A stretch of 64,000 nt of DNA. It comes from Amycolatopsis taiwanensis DSM 45107 (lineage in GTDB: Bacteria > Actinomycetota > Actinomycetes > Mycobacteriales > Pseudonocardiaceae). Both the position numbers and the translations under genes were made by a program. Where the stretch lies: assembly GCF_000519205.1 (NCBI RefSeq), contig NZ_JAFB01000003.1:393428-457427 (forward strand). The letters run 5' to 3'. Shown piece by piece: positions 8,318 through 16,812 of this stretch. The notes under the pieces were generated by a model. That model saw only the letters and a program-made list of their open reading frames with translations. It did no database searches and had not been told where the DNA came from. Within the stretch, counting starts at the first letter, position 1. Each line of letters begins with the position of its first letter.

Positions 8318-8461
8318 CGGACCTCAGGTCCGCCACGCACACCGGAAACCAAGGGCGCAGCGATCCGCGTCGCCCAGCGTGCCCTGGCGATGGCCGCGGC
8401 AATCTGGCACAACCACCACATCCGAGCAGCCACCAGACCTCTGATCGGATACGACCACTGA
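8318..8461 (+). pseudogene. C-terminal fragment of an IS982-family transposase
   Basis: The frame ending at the TGA 8459-8461 reads RVAQRALAMAAAIWHNHH and finishes RPLIGYDH. This resembles the conserved tail of IS982-type transposases (AAIWHNW followed by SLIAYDH). Only about 47 codons remain, with no start and no recognisable terminal inverted repeat. It marks an old insertion at the right edge of the catabolic island. Family recognition is from memory of the tail motif. Confidence 0.6.
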
Positions 8462-8472
8462 CCACGTCGGAC

Positions 8473-8847
8473 TTACTCGTCCCGGTAAGCCGGGCCCGTG
8501 CGGCGGTTCAGGTGGAAGACCAGGGCGAGCAGGCCGAGCGGGGTAGCCACGGCCAGTGCACCGACCGCCTGGTGCTCCCGGACGGCGACCATCTCGGCAC
8601 ATCCGGTCGCCTTCATCGCGTTGAGTTCCTCGTCGGAGCTGTGCAACTGCTCCGCGAAGGCCGACCGGTCGAACAGCGCAGGCACGCCACACGGGACAGG
8701 CTCGGTGAAGGCTCCGTGGTTGTCGAAGGACGGCGGCAAAAGCATCAGGCCGAGCGCCAGGAGGAAGCCGCCGATCGCCGGGAGCGCAGAGATCCAGGTC
8801 AGTCCGATCAGGATACGGCGCAGACCACGAAGGTCGGTGTCGTTCAT
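8473..8847 (-). CDS. Small two-helix membrane protein of unknown function
   Basis: A 124-residue protein with a hydrophobic helix near residues 13-36 and another near 93-112. They are separated by a polar segment containing two cysteines (PCGVPALF and ATGCAEM), which could face outside and pair as a disulfide. I recognise no family. ATG 8847 is the natural start. It is monocistronic, facing the transposase fragment. Confidence 0.6.
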   Translation of the reverse strand: MNDTDLRGLRRILIGLTWISALPAIGGFLLALGLMLLPPSFDNHGAFTEPVPCGVPALFDRSAFAEQLHSSDEELNAMKATGCAEMVAVREHQAVGALAVATPLGLLALVFHLNRRTGPAYRDE

Positions 8848-8994
8848 ATCCGGACAATATCGGCACCGCCGGCTGCCACCCGCTCATGGTCGCGATCAGC
8901 CCAGACGGCGGACTCGGTCATCCGGGCGGTGTTTCCGAGGCCTCCGGTGCGCCCGTGGTCACCTCGGGCGGGAACACGGACTTCGAGACTCGCT

Positions 8995-9477
8995 CTAGTC
9001 CGGCGGCAGCAGTTCCAGGATGTCGGCCCGCACCATGCCCATCGGTGCGGAGAACGTGATGGTGTCCCCGGCCTTCCGGCCGGCCAGCGCCAGGCCGAGG
9101 GGGCTGTCCGAGGTGACCATGGTGTCCTCCTGCCCGGCCGGGATCTCCTCGGGCACCGCCACCACCCGCAGGGTCTGCACGTCGTGCTCGGAGAACCGCA
9201 GCGTCACGGTCGTGCCGTCGGCCACGCCCCGGGTGCCGCGGCCGGCGCCGGCCAGCAGGTCAGACAGCTCGATGATGCGGTCGTCGATCGCGGCGATGTC
9301 GTCTTCGAGCCGCAGCAGGTACGCCTCGTCGGCCTGGTCGCCCACCGGGTCCTTCGCGCGGATCTGGGCGGCCATGCGCTCCCGCTGGTCCCGCAGCGTG
9401 GTGAGCTCGGCTTGGAGCCGCTCCCGCGCGACCGGACTCAGTCCGCGCCCGGTTCCGCGATCGTTGCTGCTGGCCAT
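8995..9477 (-). CDS. GreA/GreB-family transcript cleavage factor-like protein
   Basis: At 160 residues this has the Gre length and layout: an N-terminal antiparallel coiled coil (about 15-80) and a C-terminal FKBP-like domain (about 85-158, with VTSDSPLGLALAGRKAGD). The tip region GDQADEAY keeps acidic residues where GreA has GDLSENAEY, so it may still stimulate RNA cleavage by stalled RNA polymerase. It is more divergent than a housekeeping GreA and is probably a second copy. The N-terminal dozen residues (ASSNDRGTGRG) are low in structure. Confidence 0.8.
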   Translation of the reverse strand: MASSNDRGTGRGLSPVARERLQAELTTLRDQRERMAAQIRAKDPVGDQADEAYLLRLEDDIAAIDDRIIELSDLLAGAGRGTRGVADGTTVTLRFSEHDVQTLRVVAVPEEIPAGQEDTMVTSDSPLGLALAGRKAGDTITFSAPMGMVRADILELLPPD

Positions 9478-9576
9478 CTCGTTCCCTCTGCGTTATTCAG
9501 CGTTCCTTCTGAATGAATATCAGTATGCGTTCACCGGCGCGGACGCGCAGGTCAACGAGGGGACGAGCGTGACGGA

Positions 9577-10581
9577 TCAGGCCGGTGGGTCAACGCCGAG
9601 GAACCGGAACGCGTTGTGCCAGGTGATGTCCTCCAGAGCCGCCTCGGGCAGGGCGAGCGAGCGCAGCGTCCGGCCGGCCGGCTCCTCGCGCGGCATCGCC
9701 GGGAAGTCCGAGCCGGCCAGCAGGCGGTCGTGGCCGAGCAGGTCGATCAGGTATCGCAGGGCACGGGCGTCGAACACCATCGAGTCGTAGTAGAACCGTC
9801 GCGCGTAGTCCAGCGGTGACGGTCCGTCGTCGTGCGCGATGGCCTTCTCGGGCACCGGCGGCTCCTCGTTCCAGGTGCCGCTCCAGAAGTACTGGGCGCG
9901 GGTCACCATGAGGCCGAAGCCACCCGCCGCGTGGCTGAACGAGATCCGCAGGTTCGGGCATTTCGCCGTGATGCCGCCGCTGATCAGCGAGGCCGCCGCC
10001 AGTGCCCCTTCCAGGCCCACCACGTAGGTGCCCATCGCCGAGGCGGGCAGGCGGTCCGTGGCGGCCGGCATGGCGTGCACGAAGACCGCCAGGCCGAGCC
10101 GCTCGGCTTCGGCGAAGAACGGGAGGAACTTCTCGTCACCGATCGAGGAACCGAGGACGTTCGAGGCGATCTCGACCCCGTGCAGCCCGGTCTCGGAGAA
10201 CGAGGCAAGCTCCTTGGCCGCCATTTCGGGGTCCTGCAACGGGACCATGCCGAGCCCGAAGAACCGCGTCTGCGCGGTCGCGCACAAAGCGCCGGTGAAC
10301 TCGTTGACGTGACGGGCCAGTGACAGTCCGTCGGCCACCGGAAGGTCGTAACGCAGCAACGGCGGCATCGGGCTCAGCACCTCGACGTCCACTCCGGACT
10401 TCGCCATCTCCTCGAGCCGGCGCTCGGCGTCGAAGAAGGCGTCCCGGGCACGGAACTTCGTCCGGCCGAACAGTAACGTGCGGGCCGTGTCGCCGTCGAT
10501 CGGTTCCATGCGCGGAAAGCATTCCGGCGCGTCGGCCGGGTAGTCGCGCGGCAGCAGGTGGGCGTGGGCATCAACGAGCAT
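9577..10581 (-). CDS. ACMSD-type amidohydrolase (amidohydrolase_2)
   Basis: A 334-residue TIM-barrel enzyme with a complete ligand set: HAH at 5-7, FVHAMP, SFSHAAGGFG and the C-terminal GSDFPAMP aspartate. The pattern is that of 2-amino-3-carboxymuconate-semialdehyde decarboxylase relatives, which decarboxylate or hydrolyse aromatic-derived acids. It is last in a six-gene minus-strand run, 18 bases after the Zn-ADH gene, so it probably acts late in that pathway. The exact substrate cannot be read from sequence. Confidence 0.82.
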   Translation of the reverse strand: MLVDAHAHLLPRDYPADAPECFPRMEPIDGDTARTLLFGRTKFRARDAFFDAERRLEEMAKSGVDVEVLSPMPPLLRYDLPVADGLSLARHVNEFTGALCATAQTRFFGLGMVPLQDPEMAAKELASFSETGLHGVEIASNVLGSSIGDEKFLPFFAEAERLGLAVFVHAMPAATDRLPASAMGTYVVGLEGALAAASLISGGITAKCPNLRISFSHAAGGFGLMVTRAQYFWSGTWNEEPPVPEKAIAHDDGPSPLDYARRFYYDSMVFDARALRYLIDLLGHDRLLAGSDFPAMPREEPAGRTLRSLALPEAALEDITWHNAFRFLGVDPPA

Positions 10582-10599
10582 GCGCGGGCCTCCGGATGA

Positions 10600-11715
10600 T
10601 CAGGAGTTGGGGTGGACCGAGACGTGGACTGCTTGCTCGCCTTCGACCTCGCCGGCGAGCGTCTCGATCGCCTGGGAGACCTCGTCCAGGCCGAACGAAT
10701 GGGTGTGCAGCTTCTCCAGCGGGAAGCGGCCGGACTCGATGATCCCGATCGCCTGCTCGTTGGCGCTCGCGTCGACCCCGAAGGCGCCCAGCACGGTCAG
10801 CCCGCGCTGGATGATGACGTCCGTGCGCAGGGAAATCTCGCGCCCACCCTTGAGCCCGGCGAGCACGACGCGGCCGCCGTGACGCGCCGAAGACAGTGCG
10901 TCGCTGATCGGCTGGGCGGCCATCGGGGTCAACTCGAGGACGACGTCTGCCATCTTGCCGTTCGTGATGTCCGCGACCCGCTCGACGGTGTTCACTGTGT
11001 CGTTGCCGTCTTCGCCGTCGACGACGATCGTGTAGTCCGCGCCGAACTCGCGGGCGAGTTCGAGCTTGTGCGCATCGGCCGCCAGGCCGGTCATGATGAT
11101 CGTGCCGGCGCCGGCGATGCGGGCCGCGATGACCGAGGCGATCCCGCGCTGCCCGGCGCCGAGCACCAGCACGGTGTCGCCGAGCTGGATCCCGCCGAGC
11201 TGGGCGGCCCAGCGCACGCCCGCGCCCAGCGGGTTGTACATGGCCGCGACCTCCACCGGCACGTTCCGGTCGATCTTGTGCACGAGCGTGCCGGGCGAGA
11301 GGTAGAGGTACTCGGCGAAGCCGCCCCACAGCGAAGGAGCCACGTCGACGCCGGTCACGCCGTGGCCGAGGGTGCGGTTCGGGCAGAACTGGTAGCGCCC
11401 GGTCAGGCAGTTCTGGCAGTAGTGGCAGGGCACGATCACTTCCAGGGCCACCCGGTCGCCGGGCGCCACGCCCCAGCGCTTCGCCGCCTGCTCCCCGATC
11501 TCGGAGATGATGCCGAGCGGCTCGTGCCCGGGAATGAACGGGCCCCGGCCGGGCCGGCCCAGGTGTCCTTTGAAGGTCTCCACGTCGCTGCCGCAGATGC
11601 CGTTGGCCTCCACCTTCAGCAGCGCGTCGTCGGCCCCGGTCCTGGGCCGCGGGAACTCACGCAGCTCCAACCGGCGGGGTCCGGTTTGCACCGCGGCGCG
11701 CACGGTTTCTCCCAT
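10600..11715 (-). CDS. Zinc-dependent alcohol dehydrogenase (MDR family)
   Basis: A 371-residue medium-chain dehydrogenase. The catalytic zinc site begins at GICGSD, followed by GHEPLG. The structural zinc cysteines are clustered in CHYCQNCLTGRYQFC, and the cofactor loop is VLGAGQRG. The ATG at 11715 shares one base with the upstream stop (TGATG); an in-frame GTG at 11718 is also possible, with AAAGG upstream. The protein is most like threonine/sorbitol-type dehydrogenases and probably oxidises a pathway alcohol. Confidence 0.85.
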   Translation of the reverse strand: MGETVRAAVQTGPRRLELREFPRPRTGADDALLKVEANGICGSDVETFKGHLGRPGRGPFIPGHEPLGIISEIGEQAAKRWGVAPGDRVALEVIVPCHYCQNCLTGRYQFCPNRTLGHGVTGVDVAPSLWGGFAEYLYLSPGTLVHKIDRNVPVEVAAMYNPLGAGVRWAAQLGGIQLGDTVLVLGAGQRGIASVIAARIAGAGTIIMTGLAADAHKLELAREFGADYTIVVDGEDGNDTVNTVERVADITNGKMADVVLELTPMAAQPISDALSSARHGGRVVLAGLKGGREISLRTDVIIQRGLTVLGAFGVDASANEQAIGIIESGRFPLEKLHTHSFGLDEVSQAIETLAGEVEGEQAVHVSVHPNS

Positions 11716-13019
11716 CACAACTGCCTTTCTGGATCGGCCAGCCGGGTCAGGCGGGACTTCATCTCGGAACGTTCGAGCGAGCCGGGCGGGACGAGGGTGA
11801 CCGAGGCCCGCACGGACAGCCGCGACCGGATCAGCGCCTCGATCTCATGGCGTAGCTGCTCCCGGTCACCGGGGTCCTCACCCCATTCGGCCTCCACCCG
11901 CAGCGGCGGCTCGACCCGCGGGCCCTGGCTGGGCAGCACGATCTGCACGGCGCCGGTGGTGCGCGGATGCTTGGTCTGCACGAGATCGCGGACCGCGGAG
12001 GGAAACACGTTGACGCCCAGCACGATCAGCATGTCGTCGGTGCGGCCGACGCAGCGGATCAGCGGGGCACCGTCGCCGGCCCGGCCGGTGATCTTGACCC
12101 GGTCGCGGGTGCGGAACCGCACCAGCGGGCAGCACTGCCGGTCGACAGAGGTATAGACCAGCTCGCCGGTCGCGCCCGGCTCGGCTTCGACCGGCTCGCC
12201 GCTGTCCGGGTCGATCAGCTCCACCAGCACATGGCGGCCGCCGGTGAAGCGCATCCCGCCGGAGCCCGGCGCCTCGCCGAAGATCACCGGTGCCATGTCG
12301 GCGTTGCCGAGCCCCTCGGTGACCCGCGCGCCCCATTCCTGTTCCACACGTGCCCGGAACGCCGGCTCTCCCCCGCCCGGCTCACCACCGACGAAGACCT
12401 TCTTGATGCCGAACTCGCGTGGGTCACGCCCCAGCCCGCGCACGTACTCGGCCAGATAACGCGCGTACGAAGGCGTTGAATGCAGTGCGGTGACGCCCAG
12501 CGTTTCCAGGGCCAGCACCGCCTTCTCCGAGGCGCCGGTCCCGATCGGGATCACCGTCGATCCGATGTCTTCCAGCGCGTCGCGGATGGGCAGTCCGCCG
12601 ACGAACAGGGTGAGTCCGGCAGCGTGGAGCACGACGTCCTCTTTGGACGCGCCCATGGTGCGGAAGGCACGGGACACGATCTCCGTCCACGCCGCCGCGT
12701 CGGACCGGGTGACCCCGACCCAGCTCGGCTTGCCCGTGGTGCCGGTCGAGGCGTGCACCCGGATGACCTCGGTCAGGCCGGTCCCGGCGTGCCGGCCGAG
12801 CGGCGGCGCCGCCGCCTGCGACTGCCGCAACATTTCCTTGGTGGTAAAGGGAAACTTCGCGAGGTCGCCGAGCGAGACCAGCGCCGCGGGCTTGATCCCG
12901 TGCTCGGCGAACTTCTCGGCGTAGAAGGGGGAACGGGTGGGCAGCGCGTCGAGCTGTGCGCGGAGCAACGAGGTGACGGCCTCGCGGTCCGCGGGCGCGA
13001 CGAAGCTGGGTGTGGGCAC
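11715..13019 (-). CDS. Phenylacetate-CoA ligase-like adenylate-forming enzyme
   Basis: At 434 residues the length fits the PaaK family. The phosphate-binding motif is STGTTGKPSWVGVT (about 92-105). EPGGGEP and the C-terminal GRTDDMLIVLGVNVFPSAV fit the adenylation core and hinge, and SEMKSRL is near the end where a catalytic lysine is expected. It should activate an aryl or arylacetic acid to its CoA thioester with ATP. The start is GTG 13019 behind GAAGGAAG. In this operon it follows dehydrogenases that would deliver an aromatic acid. Confidence 0.85.
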   Translation of the reverse strand: MPTPSFVAPADREAVTSLLRAQLDALPTRSPFYAEKFAEHGIKPAALVSLGDLAKFPFTTKEMLRQSQAAAPPLGRHAGTGLTEVIRVHASTGTTGKPSWVGVTRSDAAAWTEIVSRAFRTMGASKEDVVLHAAGLTLFVGGLPIRDALEDIGSTVIPIGTGASEKAVLALETLGVTALHSTPSYARYLAEYVRGLGRDPREFGIKKVFVGGEPGGGEPAFRARVEQEWGARVTEGLGNADMAPVIFGEAPGSGGMRFTGGRHVLVELIDPDSGEPVEAEPGATGELVYTSVDRQCCPLVRFRTRDRVKITGRAGDGAPLIRCVGRTDDMLIVLGVNVFPSAVRDLVQTKHPRTTGAVQIVLPSQGPRVEPPLRVEAEWGEDPGDREQLRHEIEALIRSRLSVRASVTLVPPGSLERSEMKSRLTRLADPERQL

Positions 13020-13060
13020 GGAACTTCCTTCGCTGGTCTCGATTTCGGGTGCTCAGCGCC

Positions 13061-13080
13061 AGGTGGTGTTCAAAACACTC
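13061..13080. repeat. Short copy of the GGTGGTGTTTC element at a stop codon
   Basis: AGGTGGTGTTCAAAACAC lies across the stop codon of the NDMA-type ADH gene (TCA at 13070-13072 on the plus strand). It repeats the terminus AGGTGGTGTTTC seen at 16629, 25551 and 57890 without the internal AGCGGC hairpin. It could be a truncated copy. Confidence 0.4.
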
Positions 13081-14194
13081 CTTCGTGGATGACGACGCCG
13101 CGGATGTTCTTCCCGTCGTTCATGTCCTGGTAGGCGGCGTTGACCTCGTCCAGCCGGTACTTGCGGGTGATCAGCTCGTCGAGCTTGATCTCGCCGGCCC
13201 GGTACAGCCCGAGCAGCTTGGGCACGTCGTAGAGCGGGTTGCAGTCGCCGAACAGGGCGCCGCGCACCGTTCGCTGGTAGCCGATCAGGAAACCGGCGTG
13301 CACGTGCGCGGTGTTCACGCCCCGCTTGCCGACCGCGGTGATGGTGACCTTTCCGCCCTTGCCCACCATCTTCACCGCCGCGTCCACGATCTCCGGGGTG
13401 AGCACGCCGGGGGTGAGGATGGCGTGGTCGGCGAGCTGGCCCCAGGTGGTTTCGACGACGAAGTCGTGGGCCTCGCGCGCGTCGGCGAACGTGTGCGTGG
13501 CACCGAAGACCTGCGCCATCTCCCGCTTGAACGACACCGGGTCCACCACGATGACGTTCTTCGCCCCGGCGTAGCGCGCACCCTGCACGGCATTGCTGCC
13601 CACGCCGCCCGACCCGAAGATCACCACCGTGTCACCGACCCCGACACCCGCCGCGTACACCGCCGAACCCCAGCCCGTCGGCACGCCACAGCCGACCAGC
13701 GCGCCGATCTCGAACGGGATGTCGTCGGGCAGCGGGATGCACGCCCACTCCGACACGACGGCGTACTGGGAGAACGTGCCGAGCGTGCAGAACCCGCCGA
13801 GGTCTTCGGCACCGAGGTGGAACCGGAAGGTGCCGTCGAGGAACATGCCGGTGCCCGCGTTGAGGCCCTTGACGCACATGTTCTGGTGGCCGGTGGAGCA
13901 CGGGCGGCACGCGCCGCAGGCGGGAATGTAGGAGCAGACGATGCGGTCGCCCGGCTTGACGCGCCGCACGTGCGGCCCGACCGACTCGACCACGCCCGCG
14001 CCCTCGTGGCCCCCGACGATCGGGAAACGCGGCATCGCGTCGCCCTTGGTGATGTGGTCGTCGGAATGGCACAGGCCCGCGGCCGCGAACTTGACCCGCA
14101 CCTCGTGCTCCTTCGGCGGGTCGAGGGTCAGTTCGGCCAGTTCCCAGCCGATGTGCGGGCCGCGGGCGATGGCGGCCTTGGTCGTGATCTTCAT
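13070..14194 (-). CDS. NDMA-dependent (nicotinoprotein-type) alcohol dehydrogenase, copy 1
   Basis: A 374-residue MDR enzyme of the NDMA-dependent class: GLCHSDDHI with the catalytic cysteine, GGHEGAGVV, a structural zinc group in CGACRPCSTGHQNMC and the dinucleotide loop FGSGGVGSNAV. Members keep NAD(H) tightly bound and pass electrons to another carrier instead of releasing NADH. In actinomycetes the family is genomically associated with mycofactocin, which is an inference here as no mft gene is in the window. Its ATG overlaps the stop of the LLM gene as ATGA. It is a close relative of the gene at 16810-17925. Confidence 0.88.
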   Translation of the reverse strand: MKITTKAAIARGPHIGWELAELTLDPPKEHEVRVKFAAAGLCHSDDHITKGDAMPRFPIVGGHEGAGVVESVGPHVRRVKPGDRIVCSYIPACGACRPCSTGHQNMCVKGLNAGTGMFLDGTFRFHLGAEDLGGFCTLGTFSQYAVVSEWACIPLPDDIPFEIGALVGCGVPTGWGSAVYAAGVGVGDTVVIFGSGGVGSNAVQGARYAGAKNVIVVDPVSFKREMAQVFGATHTFADAREAHDFVVETTWGQLADHAILTPGVLTPEIVDAAVKMVGKGGKVTITAVGKRGVNTAHVHAGFLIGYQRTVRGALFGDCNPLYDVPKLLGLYRAGEIKLDELITRKYRLDEVNAAYQDMNDGKNIRGVVIHEGVF

Positions 14195-15162
14195 GTCTCC
14201 ACCAGTGCGGGATCGGTGACCTGCGGCAGGACTTCGGCGCCGAGCAGCGCGATGTGGTCGAGGTCGTGGATGTCGTAGATGTGGAAGTAGACGGTGTCGG
14301 CCCCGGCGTCGCGAAGCTCGGCGATCCGCTCGGTGACCTGGCCGGGCGTGCCGATGCAGGCGCTTTCGCGGATACGTTCCGAGCCCATCACCGCACCGCG
14401 CCGCTGCGCCTGCGCACGCGTTCTCCCGCAGGCAACCGGAAGCACGGCCGACAGCCGTGGCTCCCCGGGGTCGCGCCCGATCGCCTCGCAGGCCCGGGCG
14501 AAGACCGCGAACCGCTCGCGCAGGTCCCCGCCCAGCGCCCCGTTGAACTCGCTGGCGTAGCGGGCGGCGATGGCCGGGGTGCGCCGGGGGCCGCTGCCGC
14601 CGATGATGATGGGCGGGTGCGGCGACTGCGCGGGCCGCGGCGGCGTGTGGTTCTCCTCGATCGTGTAATGCTTGCCGGAGAAGGAAAAGCCCGTCTCGTC
14701 GCCGGTCGGGGTGCGCCACAGCCCGGTGATGACCGCGAGCTGCTCCTCCAGCCGGTCGAACCGCTCGCGGGTGTCCGGGAACGGGATGCCGAAGGCGGCA
14801 TGCTCGCGGGCGTACCAGCCGGTGCCCAGCCCCAGCTCGACCCGCCCGCCGCTCATCTCGTCCGCCGACGCGACGATCGTCGCGAGCAGCCCCGGGGTGC
14901 GGAACGTGGCCGCCCCCACCAGCGCGCCGAGCCGGACCCGCGTGGTCTCGCGGGCCAGCCCGCCCATCGTGGTCCAGCAGTCGGTGGGCCGGTACGTGCG
15001 GTCGGCCGGGTCCACGCCGAAGAGGTGGTCGGAGCGGAAGAAGGCGTCGAACCCGGCCTCCTCCGTGGCCAGCGCGAGCGCGAGGATCTCGTCGTAGCAC
15101 GCGCCGTGGCGGGGCTCCATCAGCACCCGCAGCCGGAAATTCTTGCCGTTACTTCGTGCCAC
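14191..15162 (-). CDS. LLM-class (F420- or FMN-dependent) oxidoreductase
   Basis: A 323-residue luciferase-like TIM barrel with EEAGFDAFFRSDHLFG, VRLGALVGAATFR, GRVELGLGTGWY and HPPIIIGGSGPRRT, the arrangement typical of actinobacterial F420-dependent enzymes. It probably reduces or oxidises a pathway intermediate. The GTG start at 15162 overlaps the aldehyde dehydrogenase 3' end by 14 bases; an internal ATG (MEPRHG, residue 16) is an alternative. The cofactor cannot be decided from sequence by eye. Confidence 0.82.
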   Translation of the reverse strand: MARSNGKNFRLRVLMEPRHGACYDEILALALATEEAGFDAFFRSDHLFGVDPADRTYRPTDCWTTMGGLARETTRVRLGALVGAATFRTPGLLATIVASADEMSGGRVELGLGTGWYAREHAAFGIPFPDTRERFDRLEEQLAVITGLWRTPTGDETGFSFSGKHYTIEENHTPPRPAQSPHPPIIIGGSGPRRTPAIAARYASEFNGALGGDLRERFAVFARACEAIGRDPGEPRLSAVLPVACGRTRAQAQRRGAVMGSERIRESACIGTPGQVTERIAELRDAGADTVYFHIYDIHDLDHIALLGAEVLPQVTDPALVET

Positions 15163-16615
15163 GCAAGGACACCGCCTTCACCTGGGTGTAGTTGCGCACC
15201 ATGTCGGCGCCCATGGTGCGGCCGAAGCCGCTGCGCTTGTAGCCGCCGAACGGCGCGCCGATCATCCCGGCGCCCAGCGCCGCGTTCACCGCGACCTGGC
15301 CCGCCTGCAGGCCCTTCGCCATGCGCACCGCGCGGCCCACGTCGCGGGTCCACACGGAGGCGACCAGCCCGTAGTCGGTGCCGTTCGCCACTTCGAGGGC
15401 TTCGTCCTCACCGGCGACCGGGATCACCGACAGCACCGGGCCGAAGATCTCCTCCTGCGCAATGCGCATGCTCGGTGCCACCTCGTCGAACAGCGTCGCC
15501 TCGACGAAGTAACCCTTGTCGAAGCCGTCCGGCACCCCGCCGCCGGTGACCAGCCGGGCGCCCTCGTCCTGGCCGCTGCGCACGTAGCCGAGCACGCGTT
15601 CGTGCTGCTTGGCGTTGATCAGCGGGCCCATGTCGACCTTCTCGTGCCAGTGGCCCACCCGGACCTGCGCCAGCCGTTCGGCCAGCCGCTGCACGACCTC
15701 GCCGTGCACCGAGCGGTCAACCACGACCCGGGAACCCGCGGCGCAGATCTGCCCGGTGTTCAGCGTGATGCCGCGCGCGATCGCGGGGATCGCGGCGTCG
15801 AGATCGGCGTCGGCGAAGATCACCTGCGGCGACTTGCCGCCCAGCTCCAGGTGCAGCGGCACCAGGTTCTTCGCGCAGGCCGCCATCACCGCGGACCCGG
15901 TCTGCGGGGAGCCGGTGAAGCTCATCCGGCGGATCCCGGGATGGGCCGGGATGGCGGCGCCCGCCTCTGGGCCATACCCGGTGACGACGTTGAGCACGCC
16001 CGGCGGGATGCCCGCTTCGAGGGCCAGGCGGGCCAGCGCCAGCGGGGTCAGCGGCGCGTCCTCGGCCGGCTTGATCACGATGGTGTTGCCCGCGGCGATG
16101 GCTGCCCCGGCGTCAACGGTGAACGTCGGCCCCGGCGCGTTCCACGGGATGATGCTGCCGACCACGCCGTAGGGCTCGCGCAGGGTCAGCCCGAGCACGT
16201 CCGGGCTGTGCCCGGGCAGGGAGGTGCCCTGGACCTTGTCCGCCTGCCCGGCGATGAAGGTCAGCTGGTTGGCCATCGGCGGCGGACCCCAGCTCGGGCG
16301 CCCGACCTCCTGCGACTCCAGCTGGTCGAGCTCGGTCTCGTGCTCGGCGATGAGCTGGGCCCAGCGCAGCAGGAGCCGGGCGCGCACGCTCGGGCTGGTG
16401 TCGCGCCAGGCGGGAAACGCGCCGGTGGCCGCTCCGACCGCGGCGTCCACGTCAGCGGCCCGGCCGCGCGGCACACGCGCCAGCGTCTCCCCGGTCGCCG
16501 GGTTGAGCACGTCGATGGTTTCGCCACCGGCCGCCGACACCCATTCACCTCCGATGAGCTGGGCGTTGTCGGCGACCAGTGCCCCGATGCCGGGACTCGG
16601 CGCAACGATGGTCAA
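15149..16615 (-). CDS. NAD(P)-dependent aldehyde dehydrogenase
   Basis: A full-length ALDH of about 488 residues: IPWNAPGP, FTGSPQTGS for cofactor binding, the general-base region LELGGKSPQ and the nucleophilic cysteine in NTGQICAAGSR, with QEEIFGPVLSV towards the C-terminus. TTG 16615 is taken as start because GAAGGAG is positioned six bases upstream and the domain begins after it; longer reading would add 22 unrelated residues. It likely oxidises the aryl aldehyde made by the decarboxylase or alcohol dehydrogenases nearby. It heads the six-gene minus-strand run. Confidence 0.87.
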   Translation of the reverse strand: MTIVAPSPGIGALVADNAQLIGGEWVSAAGGETIDVLNPATGETLARVPRGRAADVDAAVGAATGAFPAWRDTSPSVRARLLLRWAQLIAEHETELDQLESQEVGRPSWGPPPMANQLTFIAGQADKVQGTSLPGHSPDVLGLTLREPYGVVGSIIPWNAPGPTFTVDAGAAIAAGNTIVIKPAEDAPLTPLALARLALEAGIPPGVLNVVTGYGPEAGAAIPAHPGIRRMSFTGSPQTGSAVMAACAKNLVPLHLELGGKSPQVIFADADLDAAIPAIARGITLNTGQICAAGSRVVVDRSVHGEVVQRLAERLAQVRVGHWHEKVDMGPLINAKQHERVLGYVRSGQDEGARLVTGGGVPDGFDKGYFVEATLFDEVAPSMRIAQEEIFGPVLSVIPVAGEDEALEVANGTDYGLVASVWTRDVGRAVRMAKGLQAGQVAVNAALGAGMIGAPFGGYKRSGFGRTMGADMVRNYTQVKAVSLRGTK

Positions 16616-16628
16616 GGCGGGCTCCTTC

Positions 16629-16812
16629 AGGTGGTTTTTCGAAGCGGCGGAGCCGCTTGCGGTGAGGCCGTCAGCTTGCACCGCTGCGGGTTCTGAGGTG
16701 GTTTCTCGCGAGGACAGCGCCGACGTGGTGAATTGGCATTCATGAGGAGGCGATCCCGGAGTGAGAAACCGCCTCAGGTTCCGCTACCCGCACCGCCACG
16801 CAAACCACTTCA
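16629..16812. repeat. Inverted-repeat element, about 185 bp, full copy
   Basis: The element fills the spacer between the ALDH start and the second NDMA-ADH stop. Its ends are AGGTGGTTT (16629) and AAACCACTT (16802-16810), 8 of 9 bases complementary. Inside are a hairpin AAGCGGC-GGA-GCCGCTT (16642-16658) and a second inverted pair, CTGAGGTGGTTTCTC (16693-16707) with GAGAAACCGCCTCAG (16763-16777). The right end overlaps the ADH stop codon. No transposase is encoded. The ALDH Shine-Dalgarno lies just outside the left end. Confidence 0.7.

Noticed and set aside
13070..15100. 676-residue fusion of a flavin enzyme and ADH
   Set aside because: The N-terminal part is the LLM gene read in the wrong frame; the ADH starts at ATG 14194 behind GGTGGAG.
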